The notes under the pieces: generated by a model
Told to the model about the DNA's origin: nothing
Seen by the model: the letters and a program-made list of their open reading frames with translations, nothing else
The model's database searches: none
Part shown: piece after piece, positions 24,153-32,766 of the stretch
Layout: each line of letters begins with the position of its first letter
Numbering within the stretch: the stretch's first letter is position 1
Position numbers and translations under genes: made by a program
Source of the DNA: Candidatus Fermentibacteraceae bacterium
GTDB taxonomy: Bacteria; Fermentibacterota; Fermentibacteria; Fermentibacterales; JCC-6
Assembly: GCA_027067855.1 (NCBI GenBank)
Contig: JAMOUX010000022.1
Span: 1 to 34,041, forward strand
DNA: 34,041 bases
Direction of reading: 5' to 3'

Positions 24153-25172
24153 TTGAAAGTTCTACTTCTCTACGGCGGAAGATCGGCGGAACACGATGTT
24201 TCGGTTATTTCTTCCCGTTTTGTCGGAAATCTTCTGAAAAAGACGGGACACGACGTATTCCCTGTCTTCATAGGAAAAAACGGTGGATGGAAAGTTGAAA
24301 ACAGGACCGCGGCCATCATTACGGAAAAATACCCTTGGCGCATCATGCTGGGGACCGCTGAATTTACGCCGGACGTGGTTTTCCCGGTCCTGCACGGACC
24401 ATACGGTGAGGATGGCACCATACAGGGACTTTGCAGAACCGCGGGATGGCCGTGCGCCGGCAGCGGCGTCGAGGCATCGGCGGTAGCGATGAACAAGGAT
24501 CTCTGCAAAAGGGTGGTCGCCGCTCGTGGAATCCCCGTCCTTCCGTGGATTTCCGTATCCGGGAAAAGAATCCCCGGGAAACAGGAAGTACACGGGAAAC
24601 TGGGTTACCCGGTCTTTGTGAAACCGGCCCGCCAAGGTTCCAGCGTAGGGATATCCAGAGTCACGGATTACTATGAGTTGAAACCGGCGATCATGGCCGC
24701 CTGCGAATACGATAACCTGATTCTGATCGAAAAAGGAATCGAAAATCCCAGGGAGATAGAGGTGGCGCTGGTGTCGGACGGAGGCGCAATCCGTTCCTCC
24801 ATGCCCGGGGAAGTGATTCCGGGGAAAACTTGGTACGATTACGAAGCCAAGTACGACTGTCCGGAATCCGTTACAGTGATTCCGGCCGGGATTCCGGCCT
24901 CCTTGACTGCGGAGGCGAGAACCATGGCCGAGAAAGTATTTTCGATCCTTTCCTGCGCAGGTTTCGCCAGATGCGATTTTCTGCTGGATTCCGACGGTTC
25001 ATTGTACTTCAACGAGTTGAATACGATTCCCGGGTTTACGTCGGTAAGCATGTTTCCTAAACTCTGGGAAGCCGGCGGCGTTCCCCCGGAAGAGATTCTG
25101 AACGGAATATTGACGGAGGCCCTGGAGAGATATTCCAGGGAGAAATCCGGAACGGGGAAGGAGCCGGTTTGA
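24153..25172 (+). CDS. ddl: D-alanine--D-alanine ligase
   Basis: Ddl joins two D-alanines with ATP for the peptidoglycan precursor. The 339-residue ATP-grasp protein has YGGRSAEHDVSVISS at the N-terminus (the alanine-site Glu is E13), GPYGEDGTIQG, KPARQGSSVGIS for ATP binding, and NELNTIPGFTSVSMFPKLW, where Glu and Asn bind metals. The start is a TTG at 24153, 4 bases after GGAGG, and the conserved MKVLLLYGG core begins at residue 1. It heads the second plus-strand operon. The ltaE start overlaps its stop (TTGA). Confidence 0.95.
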   Translation: MKVLLLYGGRSAEHDVSVISSRFVGNLLKKTGHDVFPVFIGKNGGWKVENRTAAIITEKYPWRIMLGTAEFTPDVVFPVLHGPYGEDGTIQGLCRTAGWPCAGSGVEASAVAMNKDLCKRVVAARGIPVLPWISVSGKRIPGKQEVHGKLGYPVFVKPARQGSSVGISRVTDYYELKPAIMAACEYDNLILIEKGIENPREIEVALVSDGGAIRSSMPGEVIPGKTWYDYEAKYDCPESVTVIPAGIPASLTAEARTMAEKVFSILSCAGFARCDFLLDSDGSLYFNELNTIPGFTSVSMFPKLWEAGGVPPEEILNGILTEALERYSREKSGTGKEPV

Positions 25173-26206
25173 AAAAACTCAGGGTGGACCTGAGAAGCGA
25201 TACCGTGAGTACGCCGACGCACGCGATGAGAAATGCGATGGCAAGAGCCCCGGTGGGAGATGATGTTTTCGGGGAGGACCCCACGGTCAACAAGCTGGAA
25301 ACTACGATAGCCGAGTTGTGCGGATTTGATGCGGCCGTGTTCGTTCCTACCGGTACAATGGCCAACGGGGTTGCGATAAGGGCGATGACCAGCCCGGGTG
25401 ACGAAGTGATATGCGGCAGCAACAGTCACGTGTATCTTTACGAAAATGCCCAGTATGCGGCCCTGGGTGGTATCCAGCTTCACAGGGTGGACGAAAACGG
25501 AAACGGATGCCTGCCCCGCGAAGAAGTGACGCGGCTGCTTTCCCGACCCAGGGATCTTCACTTTGCCCCAAGAACCCTGGTGACCCTGGAGAACACTCAT
25601 AACATCCTGGGAGGATTGGTCATTCCCCTGGAGATGAAGGAGGAGTTGTTGGCCGTATGCGGAAAACGGGGAATTTCCACGTACCTGGACGGCGCCCGGG
25701 CCTGGCATGCCAAGATAACCCAGAACGTACCCTTGAGAGAGATCCTCTCCGGATTCAGAATGGCTTCACTCTGTTTCTCCAAGGCCCTTGGATGCCCGGC
25801 GGGATCCGTGGTTCTGTGCGGAAAGGAAGACGAGGAAAGGGTGCGTTTTCTCAGAAAGCAGCACGGAGGTGGGATGAGACAGTCCGGCATACTGGCGGCT
25901 GCGTGCCTTTATGCTTTGGATCATAACCTTCCGGATCTTGCCAGAACCCATAGATTTGCGAAAAGAATCGCCGATGGAATACTGAAATCCAAGATACTCT
26001 CTTCTCTGAATCCGGAGCCGGACAGCAACATAGTTGTAGCCGCGACGCCCCCTGGCGCGGCCGAGGCCATAGTGGCGGCCCTGGAGGGTTTGGAAATAGG
26101 TTGCCTGTCCTTGACTCCATCGAAGATAAGGTTCGTCACTCACCTGTCTCTCACGGAAAGGGACGTGAAGTACGCAGCCGACATACTATCCGCGTTTGGA
26201 GGATGA
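25169..26206 (+). CDS. ltaE: Low-specificity L-threonine aldolase
   Basis: This PLP enzyme (fold type I) cleaves threonine or allo-threonine to glycine and acetaldehyde in the cytoplasm. The 345-residue protein shows the family signatures DLRSDTVSTPTHAMRNAM and GDDVFGEDPTVNKLE near the start, then VPTGTMAN and H87 in NSHVYLYE. DGAR follows at 174-177, and the PLP lysine K205 lies in CFSKALGCPAGS. The start is a TTG at 25169 overlapping the ddl stop, with AAGGAG five bases before. Its place in an envelope operon is unusual; glycine supply or a related beta-hydroxy amino acid could be the purpose, but the sequence is standard. Confidence 0.9.
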   Translation: MKKLRVDLRSDTVSTPTHAMRNAMARAPVGDDVFGEDPTVNKLETTIAELCGFDAAVFVPTGTMANGVAIRAMTSPGDEVICGSNSHVYLYENAQYAALGGIQLHRVDENGNGCLPREEVTRLLSRPRDLHFAPRTLVTLENTHNILGGLVIPLEMKEELLAVCGKRGISTYLDGARAWHAKITQNVPLREILSGFRMASLCFSKALGCPAGSVVLCGKEDEERVRFLRKQHGGGMRQSGILAAACLYALDHNLPDLARTHRFAKRIADGILKSKILSSLNPEPDSNIVVAATPPGAAEAIVAALEGLEIGCLSLTPSKIRFVTHLSLTERDVKYAADILSAFGG

Positions 26207-26207
26207 A

Positions 26208-27140
26208 ATGCTAGCAGGTGTGATCGGAACCGGACATCTTGGTTACCACCATGCAAGGATACTCTCGGAACTCACGCGTAAAACAGTACCCGTATATGAC
26301 ATAGACAGAGATAAGATGGAAAGGCTCGCAGGTGACCTGGAGATAAGGCCCTGCAATGATCTCGAGTCTTTGCTGGACGCCTGCGAAGCAGTGGTCGTGG
26401 CCACGACGACATCTTCGCATCACGAGGTAGTGTTACGGGCACTGGATGCCGGGGTTCACGTCTTGGTGGAAAAGCCCTTGGCATCCTCCACCGCGGAAGG
26501 GCATGAGATGGTGGAGAAAGCGGCGGAGAAAAACCTGATTCTCGCTGTGGGGCACGTGGAAAGATTCAACCCGGCCATAATGGCCGCCGCCGGGTTGATT
26601 GAAAATCCCATGTTCGTGGAAGGACACAGGATGGCTCCCTTCACCGAGAGAGGCACCGACGTTTCCGTGGTCTTCGATCTGATGATACACGACATAGATC
26701 TGGTACTCTCCTTCATAGATTCCCCGGTGGAATCCGTGCATGCTTCCGGAACAGCGGTTTTGAGTTCCAATGCGGACATAGCCAACGCCAGGATCGGATT
26801 CAGGAATGGTTGCGTAGTGAATATGACCGCCAGCAGAATATCCAATGACAGGATTCGAAAGCTGAGATTTTTCCAACACAGGAGATATGTGTCCGTCGAT
26901 TTCGCCTCCAGGACCGTAGAGGCTTTCGGACTCACCGACGGCAGAATAGAGCCCATACCCGTTGATGTTCCGGACAAAGACGCCTTGACCGAAGAACTGA
27001 AGGATTTCATTAAAGCCTGTTCCGGCGGCTCCGCTCCCACGGTTACCGGTGAAGACGGGCTGAAAGCCCTGACATCGGCACAGGTCATCTCCGGCAAGAT
27101 AGAAGAAACATTCGGGAGCATGGCCGGTTCGTCGAAATGA
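26208..27140 (+). CDS. Gfo/Idh/MocA family oxidoreductase, lipid A operon type
   Basis: The 310-residue NAD(P)-dependent sugar dehydrogenase has an N-terminal Rossmann domain with GVIGTGHLGYHHARILSEL, then VLVEKPLAS (the catalytic EKP motif) and GHVERFNPA, followed by the family's C-terminal sheet domain. The N-terminal form is seen in the LPS-operon members, among them GnnA, which oxidises UDP-GlcNAc at C3 so that an aminotransferase (GnnB) can make UDP-GlcNAc3N for lipid A with amide-linked chains. Next to lpxB that role is possible, but no GnnB is seen here. The ATG at 26208 has GGAGG five bases upstream; a TTG at 26196 would add four residues. The stop overlaps lpxB (ATGA). Confidence 0.8.
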   Translation: MLAGVIGTGHLGYHHARILSELTRKTVPVYDIDRDKMERLAGDLEIRPCNDLESLLDACEAVVVATTTSSHHEVVLRALDAGVHVLVEKPLASSTAEGHEMVEKAAEKNLILAVGHVERFNPAIMAAAGLIENPMFVEGHRMAPFTERGTDVSVVFDLMIHDIDLVLSFIDSPVESVHASGTAVLSSNADIANARIGFRNGCVVNMTASRISNDRIRKLRFFQHRRYVSVDFASRTVEAFGLTDGRIEPIPVDVPDKDALTEELKDFIKACSGGSAPTVTGEDGLKALTSAQVISGKIEETFGSMAGSSK

Positions 27141-28240
27141 ATATGGTAATATCGGCAGGCGACCCTTCCGGGGATGCCAGGGCCGCCGAACTTCTGGGTG
27201 AGCTGGCGAAAATGACGAAGATCTCCGCAATGGGTCTGGGAGGACGGCACCTGCGGAGAGTCGGATTCGAAGCTATCCATGATCTGGAGAATTACTCCGT
27301 CATGGGTTTTACCGAGGTTCTCACCGCCCTGCCGAGGATACTGAAACTCAGATCCGCCATGAAATCCCTGATACTGGAAATCAGACCGGATGTGGTTCTG
27401 CTGGTGGATTACCCAGGGTTCAACCTCCCACTGGCTACCTGGGCCAAGGCCAGGGGATTCAGAGTGGTCTATTACGTATCCCCCCAGATCTGGGCCTGGG
27501 GAAGGAAAAGACTTAAAAAGATAAAGGATTCCGTGGACCTGATGATCACCCTGTTCGATTTCGAAGCTGACTTTTACCGGCGGCACGGAGTGAGGGCGGT
27601 ATGCACCGGCCATCCTCTCGTGGATGCCATACCGCAGCCCATGGACTCCCGTCCCCTGACCGGCAGAATCGCCTTGTTGCCCGGAAGCAGACGACAGGAA
27701 ATCACCATGCTGGTCGAACCCATGGCCGGAGCGCTACGCATTCTCAAGGCCGAAGGAGTGATTTCCGAGGCATCGGTATCGATGATCCCGGGTATACCGG
27801 AGAAATTGTACGCTCCCGTATCGGACATTCCCTGGGTGGAGTCGGCGCCGACCGTCGAAGCGGCCCTTCGCGGATCTTCCGCCGCCGTCGTCTGTTCCGG
27901 AACCGCAACCCTGGAAACGGCCTTGTGGGGGGTTCCCTTCCTGGTGGCGTACGTAACCTCACCGATGACCTGGCTGATTGCCAGGATGCTGGTGCGGGGC
28001 GTGGACAACATCGGAATGGCGAACCTGGTCGCGGGTTTCGAGTACGCTCCGGAACTACTCCAGCGAAGGGTGACCCCGGAAAACATGGCGGCCTTACTCG
28101 GAAAAATTGTGAAACCGGGCCCCGAACGGGATGCGATAATCGAGGGGAACAGCTTGGTCAGGAAAACCTTGGGAGCCCCCGGATCATCGCGAAGGGCCGC
28201 GGAACTCCTTCTAGAAGAAGCGGGATCGGCTGAGACATGA
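27137..28240 (+). CDS. lpxB: Lipid-A-disaccharide synthase
   Basis: LpxB (a GT19 inverting transferase) joins UDP-diacylglucosamine and lipid X to make the lipid A disaccharide at the inner membrane. The 367-residue protein has the start VISAGDPSGDARAAELL and ENYSVMGFTEVL, then LLVDYPGFNLPLA and VYYVSPQIWAWG. CTGHPLVDAI, the donor-site VCSGTATLETAL and NIGMANLVAGFEYAPELLQ follow, all canonical. Both ends overlap neighbours by ATGA. Its place before a Kdo transferase and lpxK completes a lipid A block. Confidence 0.96.
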   Translation: MNMVISAGDPSGDARAAELLGELAKMTKISAMGLGGRHLRRVGFEAIHDLENYSVMGFTEVLTALPRILKLRSAMKSLILEIRPDVVLLVDYPGFNLPLATWAKARGFRVVYYVSPQIWAWGRKRLKKIKDSVDLMITLFDFEADFYRRHGVRAVCTGHPLVDAIPQPMDSRPLTGRIALLPGSRRQEITMLVEPMAGALRILKAEGVISEASVSMIPGIPEKLYAPVSDIPWVESAPTVEAALRGSSAAVVCSGTATLETALWGVPFLVAYVTSPMTWLIARMLVRGVDNIGMANLVAGFEYAPELLQRRVTPENMAALLGKIVKPGPERDAIIEGNSLVRKTLGAPGSSRRAAELLLEEAGSAET

Positions 28241-30087
28241 ATCTCCTGAAACTCTCACGGACGGCGGGAAAGTTGTTCATGAGGTTGATGGGCCTGTCCT
28301 GGAGAATCACGTACACCCGTCCATGGTACGGTCGCCTTGGTAGATCCAGGGGAAGAAACGTTCTCTTTACTTTCTGGCACGGAAGGCAGCTTCCTCTCAT
28401 ATATACCCATAGGAACGAGGAGGTAGCCGTACTGGTCAGCATGAACACCGACGGGGAGTACGTGGCGAATGTTCTCCGTTCCATGGGATTCCGCACCGTC
28501 AGGGGTTCCAGTTCCAGGGGAGGGGGGAGAGCTTTGCGGGAAATGGTCGGGCTCCTCGCCAAGGGGGTCGACGGGGCTATCACTCCGGATGGACCCAGGG
28601 GACCGGCGGAAAAGGTAAAGCCGGGCCTGGTTCTCATGGCGAAACTGGGTGGAAGAAACCTTGTGCCCATAGGCACTTCGGCCTGGCCGGCCTTGAAATT
28701 CAATTCCTGGGACGGTTTCGTTCTTCCATTACCATTCGCCAGGGTAGTGGTGGCGGAAGGACGGGCGATAACCGGCCCGACCGGGTCCGGAAACATGAAA
28801 TCATGGGTTTCCATGGTCGAACGTGCCGTTTCCGCGAGCACGAGAACGGCGGATATCCTCGCAGACCCCCGCTGTCGCCTGCAGTCTTTCGCATGCAGAA
28901 TCCTGGGACACGCGGCCAGGATTCCGGCGGAAGGCGCCATGCTCTTGCGGCCTGGTGATGAAGCCCGTGAACGACGGGGATTCGCGACATCCGGAAATGA
29001 CGGACCGGTATGGCTCCACGGCTCTTCCCTGGGTGAGTTGAAAGGTATACTCCCGTTCTTCGAAGTACTTCGTTCGAAAGGTGTTCCGGTACATGTTACC
29101 TGTTTTACTCCGGCTGGAAGACGATTCATGGAAAAGGAGGGTATTCCGGGGGGATTTGCTCCCCTGGACGTACCCGCATACGTGGAGAGGTTCCTGGAAA
29201 GAGTCAAACCCCGGGCACTGGTGCTGGCGGAAACGGAGATATGGCCCAATACCCTTTACCTTGTGCTCAAAAGAGGGGTTCCTTGCGTCCTTGTCAACGG
29301 AAGGTTGTCGCCCGGCAGCTTATCGGCCTACCGTCGATTCCTGCCCATAACGGGAAACATTCTTTCAGCCTTCAGGGTTGTGGCGGCCAGAACCCGGGAA
29401 GATGCGGGAAGGTTCAGGACTCTCGGTGTCGCCGAGGATGTGCTGATGACTTCGGGAGACATGAAATCCCTTTCCGACAGCGGCGATCCGCCGTCCGAAT
29501 GGCGGAGACTCCTGGAAGGAATGCGACCGTTGCTGGTGGCGGGTTCCACCAGGCGGGGGGAAGAGATGATGGTGGCCAAAGCGGCTTTGGCTGCCGGGCT
29601 TTCCCCGGTACTGGCACCCAGACACCTCGAAAGGGTTCCCGAGGTGGAGTCGATTCTCAGGAAACTGGATCTTACCCCGGTCAGATGGTCCGACCTGGAG
29701 TCCGGAGACGCAAGGAAAGGCTTCCGTTCCGTCGTGGTGGACGTTCACGGTATATTAGCATCTCTCTACGGCGTCGGAGACGTGGCGTTCGTAGGTGGAA
29801 CGCTGGTGCCTGCGGGTGGGCACAACGTCCTGGAACCTCTCATGAGAGGGGTTCCCCTGGTCGTCGGGCCCCATGCCTGGAATTTCCGGGAGCAGCTGGA
29901 GTTCATGGAGGCAAACGGAGTGGCCCTTACGGGCAAAAACTCCGGGGAGATCGAGGATGCATTCCGGTATTTCGTCAACCATCCCCCGGAGAAGAGATTC
30001 GTCCTGGAATGCTTCAGAAAGCTGAAGGACGGATTGGATTCGGAGGTAACGGAAATACTTTCGATGGCAGGTATACTTCCACCATGA
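28237..30087 (+). CDS. Fusion of DUF374 (LPLAT-like) acyltransferase and Kdo transferase (KdtA/WaaA)
   Basis: This single 616-residue frame joins two normally separate enzymes. Residues 1 to about 200 are a DUF374 domain: FWHGRQLPL (H48), SMNTDGEYVANVL, GSSSRGGGRAL, TPDGPRGPAEKVKPG (117-130) and NSWDGFVLPLPFA. From about 257 it is Kdo transferase (GT30): VWLHGSSLGELKG (catalytic Glu E267), LAETEIWPN (330-338), LVNGRLS, and GGTLVPAGGHNVLEP with GPHAWNFRE near the end. The N-terminal membrane anchor of ordinary KdtA is replaced by the DUF374 part. KdtA adds Kdo to lipid IVA; DUF374 proteins resemble lysophospholipid/lipid A acyltransferases, so Kdo addition and secondary acylation may be linked. 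There is no stop or frame change at the joint. It overlaps lpxB and lpxK by ATGA. Confidence 0.88.
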   Translation: MNLLKLSRTAGKLFMRLMGLSWRITYTRPWYGRLGRSRGRNVLFTFWHGRQLPLIYTHRNEEVAVLVSMNTDGEYVANVLRSMGFRTVRGSSSRGGGRALREMVGLLAKGVDGAITPDGPRGPAEKVKPGLVLMAKLGGRNLVPIGTSAWPALKFNSWDGFVLPLPFARVVVAEGRAITGPTGSGNMKSWVSMVERAVSASTRTADILADPRCRLQSFACRILGHAARIPAEGAMLLRPGDEARERRGFATSGNDGPVWLHGSSLGELKGILPFFEVLRSKGVPVHVTCFTPAGRRFMEKEGIPGGFAPLDVPAYVERFLERVKPRALVLAETEIWPNTLYLVLKRGVPCVLVNGRLSPGSLSAYRRFLPITGNILSAFRVVAARTREDAGRFRTLGVAEDVLMTSGDMKSLSDSGDPPSEWRRLLEGMRPLLVAGSTRRGEEMMVAKAALAAGLSPVLAPRHLERVPEVESILRKLDLTPVRWSDLESGDARKGFRSVVVDVHGILASLYGVGDVAFVGGTLVPAGGHNVLEPLMRGVPLVVGPHAWNFREQLEFMEANGVALTGKNSGEIEDAFRYFVNHPPEKRFVLECFRKLKDGLDSEVTEILSMAGILPP

Positions 30088-31178
30088 GAAAGCTTCACGA
30101 GATTTATCGAAAGATCACGAAACGCGAGGGCGGGTACATGTGGATAGGCGCATGCCTGACTCCCCTGAGTATCCTCTACGGTTTGTCCGTTACATTGAAA
30201 AGACAATGGTACGAGTCCGAAAACCGCCGGGTCAGGCTGCCGGTACCCGTCATAAGCGTGGGGAACATAGAGGTGGGAGGGACCGGGAAGACGCCGGTCA
30301 CCATCTGGCTTGCCAACAGGATACACGGAATGGGTTACAAGGTCCTGGTTGTGGCGAGGAACTTCGGAGCAGGAAAGACGCCGGGGCGCGTGCGACCCGA
30401 CACCATGGATACGAGAAAGAATTACACCGACGAAGTGCTCCTTCTTGCCGAGAGTCTTCGCGGGAAGTGCACCGTATATGCGGGAAAGTCCAAAACGGAA
30501 ACGGCGATAAAAGGATTAAGGGCGGAAAGACCCGACGTGATCCTGATCGACGACGGCTTCCAGCATTTCAGGTTGCACAGGGATCTCGACCTGGTGATAC
30601 TCGATTTCAAAAGCCCCTTCGGAAACGGAGAGTTGCTGCCCGCGGGAACTCTTAGGGAATATCCGTCGGCGGTGTCCAGGGCGGACTACATCTGGATAAA
30701 CCGCGTATCCACCGGCATGTCCGCCGAATGGACGAAACGAAAGCTTCTGGATTACAACTGGAAGGCTCCCATGCTCTTCAGTAGAATAGAACATACCGGT
30801 CTGAAGTATGTAGGAGGAGGAAGCCACAACGGAATGCCCGGGGGAATGCTGTATGCCTTCTGTGGGATAGGTAAGCCGGAGAGTTTCAGGAACTCCCTGG
30901 AGGAAGCGGGAATACTCCTTGCAGGAATGGAGATCTTCCCGGACCATTACGAGTATTCTCCCGGGGATCTCGTTCACCTCAGGAACCAGGTACGGGTTAC
31001 GAGGGCGAGCGGACTCATCACCACCGAGAAGGATGCCGTGAAACTTCGGGGGATTCCGGGCACCGGAGACGTACTGGTACAAACCGTGAATCTGGAAGTG
31101 ACCGGTTCCGTGGCGGAACTCATGAAACACGTACAGGAACTCGTGGAGGGCGAGGGAAAGCGGGACGACATTGACTGA
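30084..31178 (+). CDS. lpxK: Tetraacyldisaccharide 4'-kinase
   Basis: LpxK phosphorylates the 4' position of the lipid A disaccharide at the inner membrane using ATP. The 364-residue protein has an N-terminal hydrophobic patch for membrane contact, then the P-loop SVGNIEVGGTGKTP (K69). Other family stretches are VVARNFGAGKTPGRV, YTDEVLLLA, ILIDDGFQHFRLHRDLDLVILD and LPAGTLREYP. The ATG at 30084 overlaps the previous stop (ATGA); an in-frame run back to 29241 is antiparallel noise inside the fusion gene and was rejected. The 3' end overlaps the nadB start by 8 bases. Confidence 0.95.
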   Translation: MRKLHEIYRKITKREGGYMWIGACLTPLSILYGLSVTLKRQWYESENRRVRLPVPVISVGNIEVGGTGKTPVTIWLANRIHGMGYKVLVVARNFGAGKTPGRVRPDTMDTRKNYTDEVLLLAESLRGKCTVYAGKSKTETAIKGLRAERPDVILIDDGFQHFRLHRDLDLVILDFKSPFGNGELLPAGTLREYPSAVSRADYIWINRVSTGMSAEWTKRKLLDYNWKAPMLFSRIEHTGLKYVGGGSHNGMPGGMLYAFCGIGKPESFRNSLEEAGILLAGMEIFPDHYEYSPGDLVHLRNQVRVTRASGLITTEKDAVKLRGIPGTGDVLVQTVNLEVTGSVAELMKHVQELVEGEGKRDDID

Positions 31179-32766
31179 AAACACTATGAGGACCGACGTT
31201 CTGGTAATCGGAGCCGGCCTGGCCGGACTTACATGTGCTCTCTCTCTTCCCGACGAAATGGACGTGGTTCTCCTGAGCAAGGTCGAAGTGCCTACGGGAA
31301 ACACTTTTCTGGCACAGGGCGGACTGGCTGCCGTGGTATCGGACGAAGATGATTTCTCTCTTCACCTGGAGGACACGGTAAGAGCGGGCGGTGAACTGGT
31401 GGACAGGGAAACCGCCATGAAGATCATAACCTCGGCGCCCCTCCTGGTGAAAAGGCTACGGGAATGGGGAGTGGAACTCGAGGGTGCGGAAGGTAAGGGA
31501 GACAGCGGTATAGAAGGAGGACACAGTTACAGGAGAGTGCTTCACTACAAGGACAGGACCGGCAGGTTCATAAGTGAAATTCTCACGGAAAGATGCATCT
31601 CGAAACGAAACATAAGAATCATTCAACCCGCTTTCGCGGTCAATCTCCTTACCGCTTCTAGAGAGATGCCGGAACTGGTCGATGATGCCGCGGACAGGTG
31701 TATAGGCGCCCACGTCCTCTACGGTGGGGATATGATGACCCTGCTGGCGGGAGAAACAGTGCTGGCCACCGGCGGCGCCGGGAAAGTCTACAGGTACACG
31801 TCCAACCAGGACTCGGCCACCGGTGACGGGATAGCCATGGCCTACAGGGCCGGCCTGCCCATCAGGAACATGGAATTCTTCCAGTTTCATCCTACTTGTC
31901 TTTTTCACCCCGAGAAGAGAAATTTCCTGATCACCGAAGCTCTGAGGGGCGAGGGAGCCAGGCTTCTGAACCTGCAAGGTGACAGGTTCATGGAACGTTA
32001 CGATCCCGAAAGGATGGAACTCGCCCCCAGGGACGTGGTGGCCAGGGCCATAGATTCCGAGATGAAACGCCTGGGACATGACCACGTTCTTCTGGACACC
32101 ACCCATCTCGGGAAGGAAAAACTGACTGATTCCTTCCCGGAAGTAACCGAAGGAGTCATGTCGGTAGGCATAGTTCCGTGGGAGGAGCCCATACCGGTCG
32201 TTCCCGCCGCGCATTACTCGGTGGGAGGCATAGAGGCCGGGGTGGACGGAACCACGGCAATGAACGGTCTCAGAGCTGTCGGCGAAGTGTCGTGCACCGG
32301 TTTCCACGGAGCCAACAGGCTGGGAAGCAACAGTCTCCTGGAGGCGGGAGTCATGGGTATACGCACCGCTGAATCGATACCGGGGACTTTCACCGAACCT
32401 TCGGATTTCCGTGCCAGGGACTGGTCGTTCGGAAGGGCCGAACCTCTCATGGAGAGCATACTGGTCGATCATGCCTGGGCAGCGCTAAGGAGCGTGATGT
32501 GGGATTACGTCGGTATAGTCAGATCGGACAGGAGATTGCGCCGCGCGCTTCGTCTGGTGGACGTACTTTCGGAGGAAGTCGAGGAAGACTACTGGTCCCT
32601 GCTTCCCACCAGGGAACTGCTGGAATTGAGAAACATCTGTACCGTCAGCAGGATAATCGTGACTTCGGCCTTGAGAAGAAGAGAGAGCAGGGGACTTCAT
32701 TACAGCCTGGATTGTCCGGAACCGGTTCATCCCCCCAGAAATACGGTTATCCGACTTACGCTATGA
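31171..32766 (+). CDS. nadB: L-aspartate oxidase
   Basis: NadB is an FAD enzyme that turns L-aspartate into iminoaspartate, the first step of de novo NAD synthesis. The 531-residue protein has the FAD motif VLVIGAGLAGLTCAL, GNTFLAQGGLAAV and VLHYKDRTGRFI. VLATGGAGKVYRYTSN, FFQFHPTCL, TEALRGEGARLL, HYSVGGIEAGVDGTTAMNGL and GANRLGSNSLLEAGVMG follow. The start is probably TTG 31171, overlapping lpxK by 8 bases; ATG 31186 is possible but lacks a ribosome site. nadA and nadC are not in the window. The link to lipid A genes looks like operon packing, not shared function. Confidence 0.95.
   Translation: MTENTMRTDVLVIGAGLAGLTCALSLPDEMDVVLLSKVEVPTGNTFLAQGGLAAVVSDEDDFSLHLEDTVRAGGELVDRETAMKIITSAPLLVKRLREWGVELEGAEGKGDSGIEGGHSYRRVLHYKDRTGRFISEILTERCISKRNIRIIQPAFAVNLLTASREMPELVDDAADRCIGAHVLYGGDMMTLLAGETVLATGGAGKVYRYTSNQDSATGDGIAMAYRAGLPIRNMEFFQFHPTCLFHPEKRNFLITEALRGEGARLLNLQGDRFMERYDPERMELAPRDVVARAIDSEMKRLGHDHVLLDTTHLGKEKLTDSFPEVTEGVMSVGIVPWEEPIPVVPAAHYSVGGIEAGVDGTTAMNGLRAVGEVSCTGFHGANRLGSNSLLEAGVMGIRTAESIPGTFTEPSDFRARDWSFGRAEPLMESILVDHAWAALRSVMWDYVGIVRSDRRLRRALRLVDVLSEEVEEDYWSLLPTRELLELRNICTVSRIIVTSALRRRESRGLHYSLDCPEPVHPPRNTVIRLTL

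Noticed and set aside
26456-27613. Long minus-strand frame across the oxidoreductase and lpxB
   Set aside because: It spans the junction of two well-identified plus-strand genes, has no recognisable motif and is a shadow.
28840-29010. Fusion gene as an assembly artefact
   Set aside because: The frame runs through without a stop or odd base use, and both ends overlap neighbours in the usual ATGA way. Still worth checking in reads.
28158-29249. Long minus-strand frame across lpxB and the fusion gene
   Set aside because: Low-complexity Ser/Arg/Pro-rich translation typical of antisense frames; the plus-strand genes are certain.
29241-30083. In-frame upstream extension of lpxK
   Set aside because: The extension lies inside the Kdo transferase domain of the fusion gene, reads as Gly/Arg-rich noise, and LpxK length is normal from 30084.
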